Shown here: one piece after another, positions 45,699 through 56,151 of the stretch
Layout: every line of letters starts with the position of its first letter
Numbering within the stretch: position 1 is the first letter of the stretch
Source of the DNA: Nymphaea colorata
Lineage: Eukaryota > Streptophyta > Magnoliopsida > Nymphaeales > Nymphaeaceae
Direction of reading: 5' to 3'
Length of the DNA: 64,000 bases
NCBI RefSeq assembly: GCF_008831285.2
Contig: NC_045140.1
Span: 3,141,528 to 3,205,527 of the forward strand
The notes under the pieces: generated by a model
What the model was told of the DNA's origin: nothing
Seen by the model: only the letters and a program-made list of their open reading frames with translations
Database searches by the model: none
Program-made: the position numbers and the translations under genes

Positions 45699-45995
45699 AA
45701 TTACTGCTGCATTTGTTTCATTTACGTCTCGATGGGGCGCAGCAGTTTGTGCACAAACTCAGCAATCAAGCAATCCAACTATTTGGCTAACGGAGTGGGC
45801 TCCAGAGCCCCGTGATGTTTACTGGAATAATCTTGCAATACCATTTGTTGAACTAGCAGTTCGCCGGTTAATCATCTCTGTTGCAGTCTTCTTTCTTACA
45901 TTTTTTTTTATGATCCCAATTGCTTTTGTGCAATCACTTGCCAACATCGAGGGGATTGAAAAGGTTTTTCCTTTTCTAAAGCCAATAATAAAACA
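45699..45995 (+). pseudogene. Captured exon of an OSCA/CSC1-like (DUF221) calcium-permeable channel gene
   Basis: The frame encodes AAFVSFTSRWGAAVCAQTQQ, NPTIWLTEWAPEPRDVYWNN, LAIPFVELAVRRLIISVAVF and FMIPIAFVQSLANIEGIEKV, one of the best conserved stretches of OSCA/CSC1-like osmosensing channels. It includes the start of a transmembrane helix. It ends at ACA|GTGAGT (donor GT at 45996-45997), so an authentic exon border was captured. No other exon of the gene is present. The frame has no internal stop over about 99 codons, suggesting recent capture. Confidence 0.85.
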
Positions 45996-46302
45996 GTGAG
46001 TATTTTTATGGATGATGTATGCGACTGTTGAATTATTCTTTTCTGTAGCTTCTTGTTTTTTTCACTTGTGCAATGTTTTCAGTGTTATTATGAGTTTGCA
46101 AGTTGTAACCAAGATAGTACAATAGTAGCAGTAGCAGTAATAGAAGAGGTTGTACAAGGATGGATATTATGGATTTGTTTTTGATGCTTTATCATCGCTG
46201 TCAGTAGCATAATTTCATGATATAGCAGAATCAACTGCAAATTAAAGTTGGTTTATGTTTCCACAGATGCTGTAGACAAGGGTACCAAAGGGTCAGTTTC
46301 AG

Positions 46303-46437
46303 CATGCACAGGAAGCATGTAAATTTCTGGCGACTACAAGACATTCTCATGCACAGGAAGCACGTAAATTTCTGGCGACTACAAGACATTTTCATGCACA
46401 GGAAGCACGTAAATTTCTTTCTGTGCATCAAACAGGG
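46303..46437. repeat. 45-bp tandem repeat, three copies, near the right end of the chimeric element
   Basis: CATGCACAGGAAGCATG/CACG followed by TAAATTTCTGGCGACTACAA starts at 46303, 46348 and 46393. The third copy is truncated after TAAATTTCTT. The unit is 45 bases, so all three copies also read in frame on the minus strand (KFTCFLCM-SCSRQ), a consequence of the period rather than evidence for a protein. Confidence 0.9.
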
Positions 46438-46622
46438 TTAAATTTACCACGTTAAATTCTTCATGTGCAAACAGTATTAAATTTACCACGTCAAATTCTT
46501 CTTGTGCATCAAACATGGCCTCAGATTGAAAGAGGGAGAAATTTCATCCCGTAAATTTTTCCAGAAAAATTTACCATGGTAAATTTACCACGTTAAATTC
46601 TTCATGCGCATCAAACGGGCCC

Positions 46623-47390
46623 TCAATGACATGTTCCTTAAAGAGGCTAGAATGTACCACGTTCCTTAAATGTGGAGAAAACTTGGAGATAGGCCCATGC
46701 CTAAGAGTCTAAAATATTTTGATGACCATTTATGCCTTAGTCTTATTTTACTAGCATCCCGGGTTTGTAGTCCTTCCGAGGAGCTAAAAGATGCTGCCCA
46801 CTGGATAGAGGGGGATCCAGCGATCGAAGCACTGTGGTTAGTTTTCGGGTTGGATCACACAAAGTCTAGGTTGAACCTTTCCACTTCTCCGTTAGGAAAG
46901 AAACATCACAGCTTACACCAAAGTTAGAAGAACATTAGCAGTTGAGCTATCTTTGGGAACTTTGCACTAGGACAGTGTGGCACGCATACCATGAACATCC
47001 ATGAGGCCAACCAATAAGGGTTCCATCAAAACCAAATTTTTTGGCAGATGCTGAAAGCACTACACTAAGGGATTCACATCTTCCTTAATGCAGTGTTATA
47101 TGAACTCTAAGTAGCATTAGAGCTGTATTTTTCATAATGATGTCGATATAGCTTATGCTTCAAATCATAGACTTGGTAATAAATGATCAAAATTTGCTCA
47201 ATCATTTGAAGAATGGAAATATCACTTTATGAAAGATAAAACCATGCATTCTGTAGGTATGTATCAAATGCTGAATTACTACAGAAGCAAGAGTATTGCT
47301 ACATCAATATATTGAAATCAGTCAATATGTGTATGAGGAAGTTGTGTGCTTACAAGGATTATGTAACAATGAAATGATTATGTTTCCAGC
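46623..47390. other. Gene-free stretch right of the chimeric element
   Basis: No gene, repeat boundary or RNA gene recognised. Short open frames, for example 46670-46927, show no domain. Confidence 0.5.
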
Positions 47391-47515
47391 TATGTCACAT
47401 AGGTACGGGGTATGGGTGCCGGTGCGGGTACTGACCATTTTCAAAAATATTGAGTGTATGGGTGCCGGTGCGGGTACTGACCATTTTCAAAAATATTGGG
47501 TGCGGGGGTATGGCC

Positions 47516-47561
<46 letters not shown>

Positions 47562-48385
47562 AAGAAGAAATACTTATAAAATATGTATCAAAATAAAAAA
47601 TATACATCAACATAAACAAATAAACAACATAGAAAATATATATCAATGGCTCTTGCAGCAGTGTGTTTAAGAAACCTATGAAAAACTGTGAACATATGGA
47701 CAATTGAGCGACCCCCTAGACAGTCAAATGTGAACATCAATCCAATTTTCACATCCAAAACACGGTTCAACATTATGGAACTAGAATCTAAGCGCTAAAT
47801 GCTGAACTGGAATGGCTCAGTTACAAAAAATGCAGGATTTAGGCACCAAATATAGAAATATTGAACGGCTCAGTATTGTGGAGCATAGTTGCATATAAAT
47901 GTAAAAGAAAAAGGGAAGACAATATGATTTTCAAAGAAGAAAAAGATTAAAAATGACAAACCAATAAAAGAAGAAAAACAAAAATACTACTAAGAACAAC
48001 AATAAAAATAAAATAGTTGATGCAGGAAGGTCGCTGGAGGTTGCCGGAAGTCGTTGGACGTCACCGGAGGTTGCTGGAGGTCATTCTTCCTCAACAAACA
48101 GCAGTGGAGAAGAGCAAAACAGAGCCAATTCTGTCCAGGCTCTGTGCTTTTGAAAGGAAATAAGAAAACAAAAAAAAACCCTAACTTTTGGACGAAAATG
48201 AACTCAGTCAACATTGACCGAGTCTCTTTTTGGACAGACATGGACCTGGGTACGTTGACCGTACCCGATACCTGTTGACTCGTACCTAAGCCGCACCCGA
48301 CACCGTACCCGTACCCATACCCATGTCACACCCGACTGGTACAGGTACTCCACCAAAATTAAGGTGCCCATGTTACATAGGCTTC
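47391..48385. repeat. About 1-kb repeat with G-rich left end, C-rich right end and internal TA tract
   Basis: The left block (47400-47515) contains a 46-bp tandem duplication starting TATGGGTGCCGGTGCGGGTA at 47411 and 47457, then a perfect TA run at about 47519-47558. The right block (48270-48335) is rich in ACCCGTACCC and ACCCATACCC words, the reverse-complement type of the left block. ACATAGG occurs at both margins (47397 and 48374). This looks like a non-autonomous DNA element, though TIRs are too degenerate to fix. Related CACCCATACCC sequence recurs at 48775-49010. Confidence 0.5.
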
Positions 48386-49054
48386 CAAATGAAGTTATGG
48401 TACACAAAGAATTACCTTCAAAAGCTTAGCTATTACGAGTAAGTTACACGAAACATTCCTTCAAGTGCATAACCATTTGAATTCTTTACAGACAAGCATG
48501 ATCTTAAGTACAAGAGAAAAAGGTATATTGGTGTATGCTTTTTATGTAAACATGGGATGAAACTGGAAGTTCTGACGCAATACAAAAACCTACAAGAGGA
48601 AGCTAGAACTTTGGAGCTATATAATAGAAAAAAATGATTGAAACAGTTCATGAAACAAAAGTAAAATGTGCATGTGCAATTTAGTGGCCCAGCTAGTGGG
48701 TATCATGCCTTAACAAGGCAGGAGTTCAAACCACATATCCAACAATATGAAAACTGTCACATCGACACTCCACAAAGGGCACCATACCCATGTCAACATG
48801 GCTGAACATGGGTGGAGGTACATAACATGGCTTGGACATGGCTCACTCATTTTTTGTTTTTTTGATATGGTATCTTTTTTATATAGTAATCGATATTCTA
48901 TGAATATAAACAATGAATATGAGGAGTCATTTTCTTTAATCTTATATATATATATATATATATATACCATGTTCACACTTGCACCCACACCCACACCCAT
49001 ACCCATGTGATCGATCCATTGTCAAAAGTAAAAAAAGGGTGGATTTTTGGAAAG
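48386..49054. other. Repeat-rich stretch left of the copia LTR
   Basis: No gene recognised. It contains a TA run (about 48944-48966) followed by ACCC-rich words (48970-49006) and, at 48775-48800, CACCATACCCATGTCAACAT, related to the repeat at 47391-48385. Confidence 0.4.
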
Positions 49055-50322
49055 TGTTGACGGGTTTTGTTGTCCGGGTCCGGATCCTTACCCGATCCGG
49101 TTTGTCCTAATTAGGACTACTTATATCTCTGTAAACCCTAATCTTAGAGTTAATGAAGTTTTGAAGAGAGAGAGTGTCTGGAGGCTAGTGGGCACCAGAC
49201 CTCCTCACCCGTGGTTTTTCTTCCCTCGTGTTGAGAGTTTTCCACTTTACATCTGTGTGCTTTCTTCTACTCTCGTGCATATTTTGTTTCTACATGGTAT
49301 CAGAGCCGTCGGACTTGGAGAAAACGAAATCTGTTTTTCTAGGGTTGTGAAGTTCCAACCCTGACTGCCGCCGCTACCACCGTCGCCGTCGCTACCCCCA
49401 CCGCCGCCGCTGTCGTTGCTGCGCCGCCGCTGTCGCCGCGCCGTGACATTGTCTCCGTCGTTGCCCCACCGTGGCCGTGACCGCCGCTGCTGCGGCGCTG
49501 GTGTCGTGACTGCCGACGTCCAATGCCGACGTCTGTCGCCGACGCCTCTGCCGACGCCGACTCTGTCGCCGACGCCTACACCGACACCGTCGTCTGTTCT
49601 CGGCGTGCGCGGCCAAGCGCCGCCCTCTGCTTCCGCCGAGCACTGCTTCCTCTTCTCTAGGTTACTGTTGTTGTGTGTGTTCTTTGGCAGCCACTTCTAA
49701 CTGGTGATCATGGCTGACTCGTCTTTTTCTTCCGTCAATACTAATCTACCTGATGTTGTGTCTGCGCGGTACCACCATTCAACTTACCAAGGAGAACTAT
49801 TCACGATGGTCTGCTGCGATTACTATGGGGATTGCTGGGCGAGGACGCATTACCTATGTGAATGGGAGAAAGGTTGAACCTGCTGCAGATAGTCTGGCTT
49901 GGGATACATGGTTTCTTGAAGACAACCAGGTAAAAACCTGGATTGTTAATTCGGCGTCCCCAGATATCCAACCCCTCATTCTTCGTAAGAAGACTGCAAG
50001 GGATATGTGGGTTATTTTGGAGCAGATGTATGGTCAGAAGAAAAGGAAAGTTCGCGTGTATCAACTTCTGAAGGATGTGTATTCCCTGCGCCAAGGTGCT
50101 CTCTCGGTTGCAGACTTTTATGCAGCATTAAAATCTAAGTGGGAGGACCTTGACTATCATTCTGATATTACATGGAGGTGTCCTCACGACCAGATGCAGT
50201 ATATGACTGATAAATGGGAGAACAGGGTATTCCTTTTCTTATCCGGACTGAATGATGACTTTGAAAATACCAGGAGTCAGATTCTTAAATCTGACGAATC
50301 ATTTAGTATTGAAGATGTCTAG
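49055..50322 (+). mobile_element. Ty1/copia retrotransposon fragment: LTR, PBS and broken gag
   Basis: A 240-bp LTR starts TGTTGACGGG (49055), holds a TATA-like CTTATATCTC (49119-49128), and ends TTCTACA (49294). It is followed at once by the PBS TGGTATCAGAGCC (49295-49307, initiator tRNA-Met). A gag leader with ATG at 49710 opens MADSSFSSVNTNLPDVVSA. The conserved gag frame IQLTKENYSRWSAAITMG, KTARDMWVILEQMYGQKKRK and VFLFLSGLNDDFENTRSQIL then runs in another frame from about 49765 to TAG at 50320. A frameshift near 49760 and the lack of zinc knuckle, pol and a 3' LTR make it defective. The GC-rich segment 49360-49640 is simple CCG/CGC-rich leader sequence. Confidence 0.88.
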
Positions 50323-50323
50323 A

Positions 50324-50576
50324 TTTGTCCAGTCTGAATAAAGTGGACAAGGCTATTAAGTTCCATTACAATTTAAAGAATATTTCTGCAAGTTTGGTAC
50401 TGCACTGTGTCCACATCCATACACACACCCATCTAAGATAGCATCAAAAGTTTTGATAAAATCATAAAAAAGGTGGATTGGCTTGCAAGCTTTGTCCAAT
50501 CTGAATAAAATGGAAACAGACCATCAAGTTCCATTACAATCAAAATAACTTTTCTGCAAGTTTGGTACTCTTACAT
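50324..50576. repeat. 168-bp-spaced direct repeat beside the broken gag
   Basis: TTGTCCAGTCTGAATAAA at 50324 recurs as TTGTCCAATCTGAATAAA at 50492. Both are followed by AAGTTCCATTACAAT and TTTCTGCAAGTTTGGTACT. The gag coding similarity stops at the start of the first copy, so one truncation border of the retrotransposon coincides with the repeat. Confidence 0.75.
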
Positions 50577-51081
50577 GGTGCAGACTCAGACTAAGGGGGA
50601 AAAACAGCAAGAAAAGAGGGAAACTTGTGGAAATGTTTAGTTAGGATGTGCAATGCATCACAGGTGTATGAAGCTCTGGAAAAGGATAATACCTGAATCG
50701 ATATACTAAAAAACATTGAAATTGGGGAGTACAGTCAAATAAGAACAAAGATAAAAAAAAGTGCCAAATAGTGTGGAGATATTATATGCCAATTTATCAT
50801 GCCAATGATTTCATTATTTTTCTTCCCTTTCCTTTCCTAGTCACACAAAGGCCAAATTGTTCCTAGAACTAATTCTGGCTGATTTCTAAAGCATGCTTCT
50901 CATATGCATCATTTACATAACAATAGAATCCATCTAAATAAGAGTAGCACAAGATTTATAATAGCTAATATCTGCAGTACAAGGATTAAAAATGAGCTAA
51001 ATCACATATACAGTCATGAAAAAACTCTATTCAAGCAAAACTTCATTGTGTAATGTATGACTATTAATAAAAGTACAACTT
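50577..51081. other. Downstream flank of NSE3
   Basis: No gene recognised. The stretch would contain the NSE3 3' UTR and, if the terminal splice discussed under NSE3 is used, a short last exon that I could not identify. Confidence 0.4.
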
Positions 51082-52472
51082 TCATGTTGAAAAATGAAGG
51101 ACCTGTGAAATGCAGTCTTTAACCCCTTGCATGATGGATTCATCCAAGGCTCTTTCTGCAAGTTCATACATGAGGATATGACCTTCTGGACCACTGCTCT
51201 TTGTTTTCTGCAAATATCTGTTCGGCACCAAAAAGCATGGATAATGAGAAAGAACTTCACTGGATACCTTGGAAGAAAATTCAAATGAAAACAATCCACT
51301 TTGACCTTTGCTGTAAAAGCATTTCCAAGGTTTCTTTAACATTTCCAAAGGGCAGAATGTTTTGAGCATTTTCACTGAGGCCCAACCTCCTCAAGTGATG
51401 CCACAGGTTGTCTGCAATGCTTTCCACAACATGTTAGTTATTAAGTTAGAAACTAAATTTTTTCTCCAAGAGAAGAAAGCAAACCAAAGAAAAGAATAGA
51501 GGAAAAGAAAAAAACTCACCTTCTGAGATTTTACCTCCAGCGAGATGGACAATGCTGATGACAGCAAAAAGAAAGCCAGTTACATGGGAAGTTTCCTTGT
51601 TCTCAACATATTTGCTGTAGACATCTGACGGCAACTTACTGCAAATGACATAAGTTTTCCCCTCTGCTGTGTCTGCACAAGTAATAGATGAACTGTTAAA
51701 AGCTACGGTCATATAGCTCAGTGCCTCAGTCAACAAAGTAGATTATTGACTTTGCAATTAGGCTCCAATATGGACCTAAAAGGGAGAAACTTTAGCACAG
51801 GGGTGTGGATATCAGAGATAATTTTTTGTCCACTTCTAGTCTCAAATAACTTTGGCCAGCTGGAGGAGTCCAGCCTCTCACACATGCGCATGCATGTGCC
51901 TGATGAATGCATCAGGGCACACGCATGAGAGGCATCTGCCCAATGGATGTCATTGGCAGCTATTAGTTGACAGAATCCCTATAGTTAGTAGGGATTCTGT
52001 CCACACACACCAACGTTTTTAAAGATGGCACTTGAGTCTGCACCCACAACCACACCAATATTAAACAGTTAGAACTCACTTGGTTGAGAAGAATGTTTAT
52101 TGCTGTTAGAGGAAGGGCGAACACGCTGTATCTCTCTCAGTTCATACCCAAAAATATAAGAAAGTTTCTCCCGAGCCGCATTGATAACAAACGATGGGAG
52201 GGAACGCTGATGATAGTTTTTTGTTACCAAGCATGTAAGCTCTTCCCTCTTAATGGGAGCACCAAAGTTCTGCTGATTCTTGAAAAGTATATAACGGATT
52301 ACTTCTGAGACAAGCTTGTCTTTCTCCTGCACACACAACACATTCATTTACACTCTAGTTGTTGCAAATGCTTAGTTTCATGACACTGCCCAATACTAAC
52401 TTGATTGAAGGCAGTAAAATTTACCTCAGAAGAGATATTGATTTCTGAATTCTCACAATAAAATTGTGACAT
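51082..52472 (-). CDS. NSE3: NSE3, MAGE-domain subunit of the SMC5/6 complex
   Basis: NSE3 pairs with NSE1 and NSE4 in the SMC5/6 complex, which supports recombinational repair and genome stability. Five exons on the minus strand: 52425-52472, 52080-52326, 51520-51672, 51306-51411 and 51082-51217, giving 229 residues. Phases close at every junction (0, 1, 1, 2). The MAGE homology domain fills most of the protein: EKDKLVSEVIRYILFKNQQN, PIKREELTCLVTKNYHQRSL, SHVTGFLFAVISIVHLAGGK, DNLWHHLRRLGLSENAQNIL and RYLQKTKSSGPEGHILMYEL, then AERALDESIMQGVKDCISQ. Length and order match plant NSE3 (about 235 residues). The start ATG (52470-52472) sits one base after a TGTAG acceptor, so the leader is probably spliced. 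The end is uncertain: reading through CACAG|GTCCTT at 51103/51102 gives VLHFST and a TGA at 51082-51084, but that site could be a donor to an unseen last exon. Confidence 0.9.
51969..52001. repeat. Perfect 12-bp hairpin in NSE3 intron
   Basis: GACAGAATCCCT (51969-51980) pairs with AGGGATTCTGTC (51990-52001) around a 9-nt loop. Just before it, TGCCTGATGAATGCATCAGGGCA-like sequence (51897-51919) is a second imperfect palindrome. Together they may be the remains of a small foldback element in the 407-bp intron. Confidence 0.65.
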
Positions 52473-54650
52473 CCTACAGAACAACCAACAAATTTGTTTA
52501 TTTATATTGACAAAGAAAAAAGGCCAGGATGAAATGAATTATCAGAGAAAAACATTCAATGTGAACTTCAATCAGTGAAAAAAAGGACGCCAGTTACTGA
52601 AAGCAAAGCAATTATAGGAGAGCAAAATAACACATCATCTCCGGCAGAACCAAGGTTGATGACAAAACCACTGAAAAATAGCAGATTTCATATCAACGTA
52701 GGACTTTTTTATATAGGTTTCTTCCATGTAAATATATCTAGACAACTAGGTCCAGTTGAAGCAACTTGGCTTGTGAAATCCAAAGCTGGATTTTATGTAC
52801 AAAATATTGGAGCATATATGTATACACACACACACACACACGCTTGATGAAACAGTTGTATGCATTGAAATGCACTCATCTTTCGAAATGCTTTCCAAAA
52901 CAGGCATTGAAATGGTGCTACATGGGCAAATTCCTACAGCAGCATTTGCACCTTCATGATAGGGACTGTTCCTACGTCCACAAGAGATTGGGAACCCAGG
53001 TTGTGCTTCCACTAGAGAGTTGGTGTAAACTGAGAAATTGACAAGTAAAGCCTAACACAGGCCAAATCAACCGGACTTGCTAAGAAAAATACTATTTTAT
53101 ACCAACAACTATGGTTAGCGATTGACAATATCTCCCATACTCATCACTGAGCAGCTTGTAGCAATAGATGTATATAATTGGGAACAAAGAACATACATAT
53201 GGTTAAAAGAGAGATCTTGATTCTGCTCGACCTCAAACTGCATCCATCTGATAAAACAAATAGCAAAGTCCTCGTTCAAAGGATCATTGGGCTCGTGAGC
53301 TTGCCTGACAATTGTTCATACTCGAGTTTGAGTGATCGCACCAAGCTATATCTGAACTTGATGTGGCTGGTAAAATAAACCAACTAACCGAGAGCTTAAT
53401 GTACTTAAACTTGACTCATCTTTACCACTCACAGCAAGTTTGCCCAAGATCAAAATCATAAAGAAAATTGAACTAGACGCTGATCTTGAATTAGCTTGCC
53501 GTTACATGAACCACGTTGTTTTAAAGCTAAACATAGTAAAATGTAAAGCCTAAGCCTACTGAGGTCATATTAAACTTAATATGAAAAATAAATATTTCAA
53601 CAACTTGTTTTACTCAAATCATATAACATAACACATAATTACTAACAAATTTAGTACAATACATACAATCTGAGCAACAGATCGGTCTCGGTCTGGGAAA
53701 GCTTTTTCAAAGGAGAGATGAGCTAAATTGGCTTGCTCTTTCAGCCTCGAATGTTTTCTTTACCATAACTGAACGGTGGAAGCAAATTTGAGGCTTATTC
53801 AAATTCGTTCAGTCAAGAAACGAATGGGGTTGTCAAATTCGTTCACTCAACGTTTTCACCGTCTGTGAAGAAAAGGGAGAAGACAGGATGAGTCATCTCA
53901 AATTCGTTCACTCAACGTTTTCACGGTCTTTCTCACCGTCAATGAAAGTCATCGGAAAGAGAAGCCATTTGCTGAATCCCAGAACGCAGCCCATCATTGT
54001 GAACAGGACAAAATTGTAAAAGAGAGAGAGAGAGAAGACAGGGTGAGAACCTACTGTCTGCACAAGCGTGCGCGTGTGCGCACGTGAGAAAGAGGGTTTG
54101 GGAGAACCCTGAAGCGATGGCTGAAATCAGGGGAGAATGCGCCTGTGCTGAGGGTAGACTGCGCCGGGGGGAAGGAGATGGCGAGCATATCAAAAAAAAA
54201 AAAAACGAAAAAAAGAAAGAAGAAATAAAAATCAATTTGCGGCAAACGGGCGAAACAGACGATAAGCCCGTGCTGCGACTACCAATCTCTGTAGAATGTT
54301 ACCTTTCTGCAATCAATTTCGTAAACCGACAGAAATCGCGAGAGATAGACCAGCAATGCTTGCTGCCGCTGGGAAGAAGAGATGCAAGCGACGGCAGAGA
54401 GAGAGAGAGGAGGGCGAAAGAGTACAAACCTGCGTAATCGCTGTGCCGCGGTGTCGCTGCGGCGCGAGTGAAGGAAGAGTTAGCGGGCGAATGCGACGGC
54501 GAACCCCCACCAGTTTTTGGCGGGATTTTGGCACTTGCCTGCCAGTGCCTGAGGGGTACGCTTCGGCACGCCTTCACATTCAACAACAGGTTACCGTCAT
54601 CAACTTGAAACTGACCGCACATTTCACATTCACTAATTATTATTTTTTCT
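52473..54650 (-). promoter_or_regulatory. Upstream region of NSE3 (leader intron and promoter, unresolved)
   Basis: No other gene recognised. A CA microsatellite lies at about 52823-52842. CAAATTCGTTCACTCAACGT is duplicated at 53834 and 53899 (period 65) with a weaker third copy at 53800. From 54020 to 54600 the DNA is GC-richer, with GA runs at 54021-54036 and 54400-54415, fitting a transcription start region. The overlapping open frames on both strands here (54084-54661) share no known motif and probably reflect composition. Confidence 0.35.
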
Positions 54651-55077
54651 TTTTTTATTAATTTAATTCATTCAGTTGTTTATCCAAGATAAGCATTCGA
54701 TATAATCATAATTCATTGTAAGATATAAATTCAACAGTTGAAATACATTTATAAATTCAATACTATTGATTGTTTTGTGAGCTTTAAAAACGCCTTCTTT
54801 CTTCCCTTCTTTGTTCTTCAAGTGGGTGCTTCCGAGAGTCCAGATTCAGCGACGGTTGAAAAACGTTGGTAAAATTGGTACAAGTTTTTTACGGATGTCG
54901 GTGGTGGATTCGAACATTCACAGTGAGCTAGGGAGCCTAGCACACATGCACATATAAGGATTCGTGTGGGTAATTGCCCGTAAAGACAAAAAAAAAAATG
55001 CTTACTTTTGTAATGTTATTGTTGGATAATTTTTCTCTTTCACATATTAGTGCCTCTTAAAAGTTTAAGCTCATTTA
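54651..55077. other. Intergenic, AT-rich
   Basis: Nothing recognised before the first copy of the duplicated unit begins. Confidence 0.5.
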
Positions 55078-55655
55078 TAATGACACTCTATATAATGACA
55101 CTCTTATGTACAAGAATGTGATTACGAGCATTTGATTAAGCTCATTCCTTCATCAGGATAACACCCTTTATATAACATACCACCCAACTCATGTGATCAC
55201 GCTATCAATCGAGAAAAAGCAGAAACTCAATATATCAACGTTGCACAACTTTCATTAAATTGGAGGGAAACCACGATCCGATTGGAAAATCAGGCGACGC
55301 ATGGAACACTAGACAAAGAAGTGAAAACATGCAGCCCACAAAACTCTTAGGAGACACGACTCAAACCAGCGAGAGAACCCCGACACCATACACCTAGAAA
55401 AAACTGCAACTATAATTTGTTGAACATAGTGACTAAAAACACAAAAGAACAGAAGCACAGAGATCTAGCTTCGATGAAGAGGCAACCACATGCAGTCCGG
55501 CAAAACAGAAACCTCCACCCCAATCAAGACTCGCTGATCTGAAACTCCTAAAAGTGGCAGAGAGGCATGAGGTCACTTTGCAACCTGAACCGCTGCAATT
55601 TTATTCCTTTTCAAAAGCATGATCATGGCATATTTTCTTTAACAGGAAGGACAAT

Positions 55656-56081
55656 TCAGTGGCGATGGAGCTCGCTGCAGCACACGACGCAGGTTGGTCC
55701 ACCTCTGAACCGTCCACAGGCACAGCACGGCCCTCCCCCGCACACGTCGTAATGGCCGCACGGTGCATTGTTCACTGCAAGAAGCCACGGACGGATAAAG
55801 AATCAGAAGAATTATAGAGCCGCAGAGAAAAAAAGCAGGTCCAAGCATCAGCAAACTCCCTTTGAAATATGAGGTGCAGTTAAGGACTCCAATCTCCAAA
55901 ATATGCAGAAATGAAGAAGCAGACAGAATATTAAAGTTAGGTACTCACCGGCGTCGCCTTGCTTCTCGATCACATGGTTGGGAGAGGAGGCTGCAGGAAG
56001 TCGGGTGCTCGCCGTTGCCGACGAAGGCACAGCCATTGCCAGGACAAGAAGCAAGCACAGGACTCCCAAGAACTTCTTCAT
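55656..56081 (-). CDS. Secreted cysteine-rich peptide, copy 1
   Basis: An 83-residue precursor from two exons, complement(55949-56081) and complement(55656-55774), joined as G|TG (valine 45) with GTGAGT donor and TTGCAG acceptor. Residues 1-24 form a signal peptide (MKKFLGVLCLLLVLAMAVPS, then SATA), so the product should enter the secretory pathway. After a short linker (NHVIEKQGDA) the C-terminal 38 residues hold eight cysteines at 50, 56, 61, 62, 64, 73, 76 and 77: C-x5-C-x4-CC-x-C-x8-C-x2-CC in PCGHYDVCGGGPCCACGRF and GGPTCVVCCSELHRH. I do not recognise the family. The pattern is not that of RALF, GASA, defensin or LTP. A TATA box and a conserved palindrome lie upstream, and an AATAAA (minus strand) at 55600-55605 downstream. 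Copy 2 at 60137-60562 differs by one residue (A31V). Confidence 0.75.
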
Positions 56082-56151
56082 GGCAACCTTCTGCTGCTGG
56101 TAGATGCGCTCAGGAGAAGAGACGGTAAAATACCTCCCTTGGAATGGCTTC

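Larger units (their letters stand above)
44590..46622. mobile_element. 2.03-kb TIR-bounded chimeric element carrying three captured gene fragments (Pack-type)
   Basis: The left end GGGCCCGTTTGAT (44590-44602) is repeated exactly in reverse complement at the right end (46610-46622). Both are flanked by TCA (44587-44589 and 46623-46625). GGGC-C-GTTTG-type TIRs with a 3-bp target duplication are characteristic of PIF/Harbinger (Tourist-like) elements, although their usual duplication is TWA. The left subterminal region is a series of GTGAAATTTCAC palindromes. The right one repeats AAATTTACCACGT-AAATTCTTC and GTGCATCAAAC several times. Between lie pieces of a PARN-like nuclease gene, a PPR gene and an OSCA/CSC1-like channel gene, all on the plus strand. 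No transposase is present, so the element is non-autonomous. Alternative: an ordinary MITE pair that trapped a locally rearranged segment. Confidence 0.75.

Noticed and set aside
46231-46437. Repeated peptide KFTCFLCM-SCSRQ on the minus strand
   Set aside because: Caused by a 45-bp tandem repeat whose period is a multiple of three. There is no independent evidence for coding.
49392-49700. Arg- and Pro-rich frames on both strands before the gag start
   Set aside because: The segment is CCG/CGC-rich leader sequence of the retrotransposon. The frames arise from base composition.
54084-54661. Several overlapping frames over 70 codons on both strands upstream of NSE3
   Set aside because: They contain A runs and GA repeats with no known motif, and the location fits a promoter and leader. 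They disagree in strand and frame.
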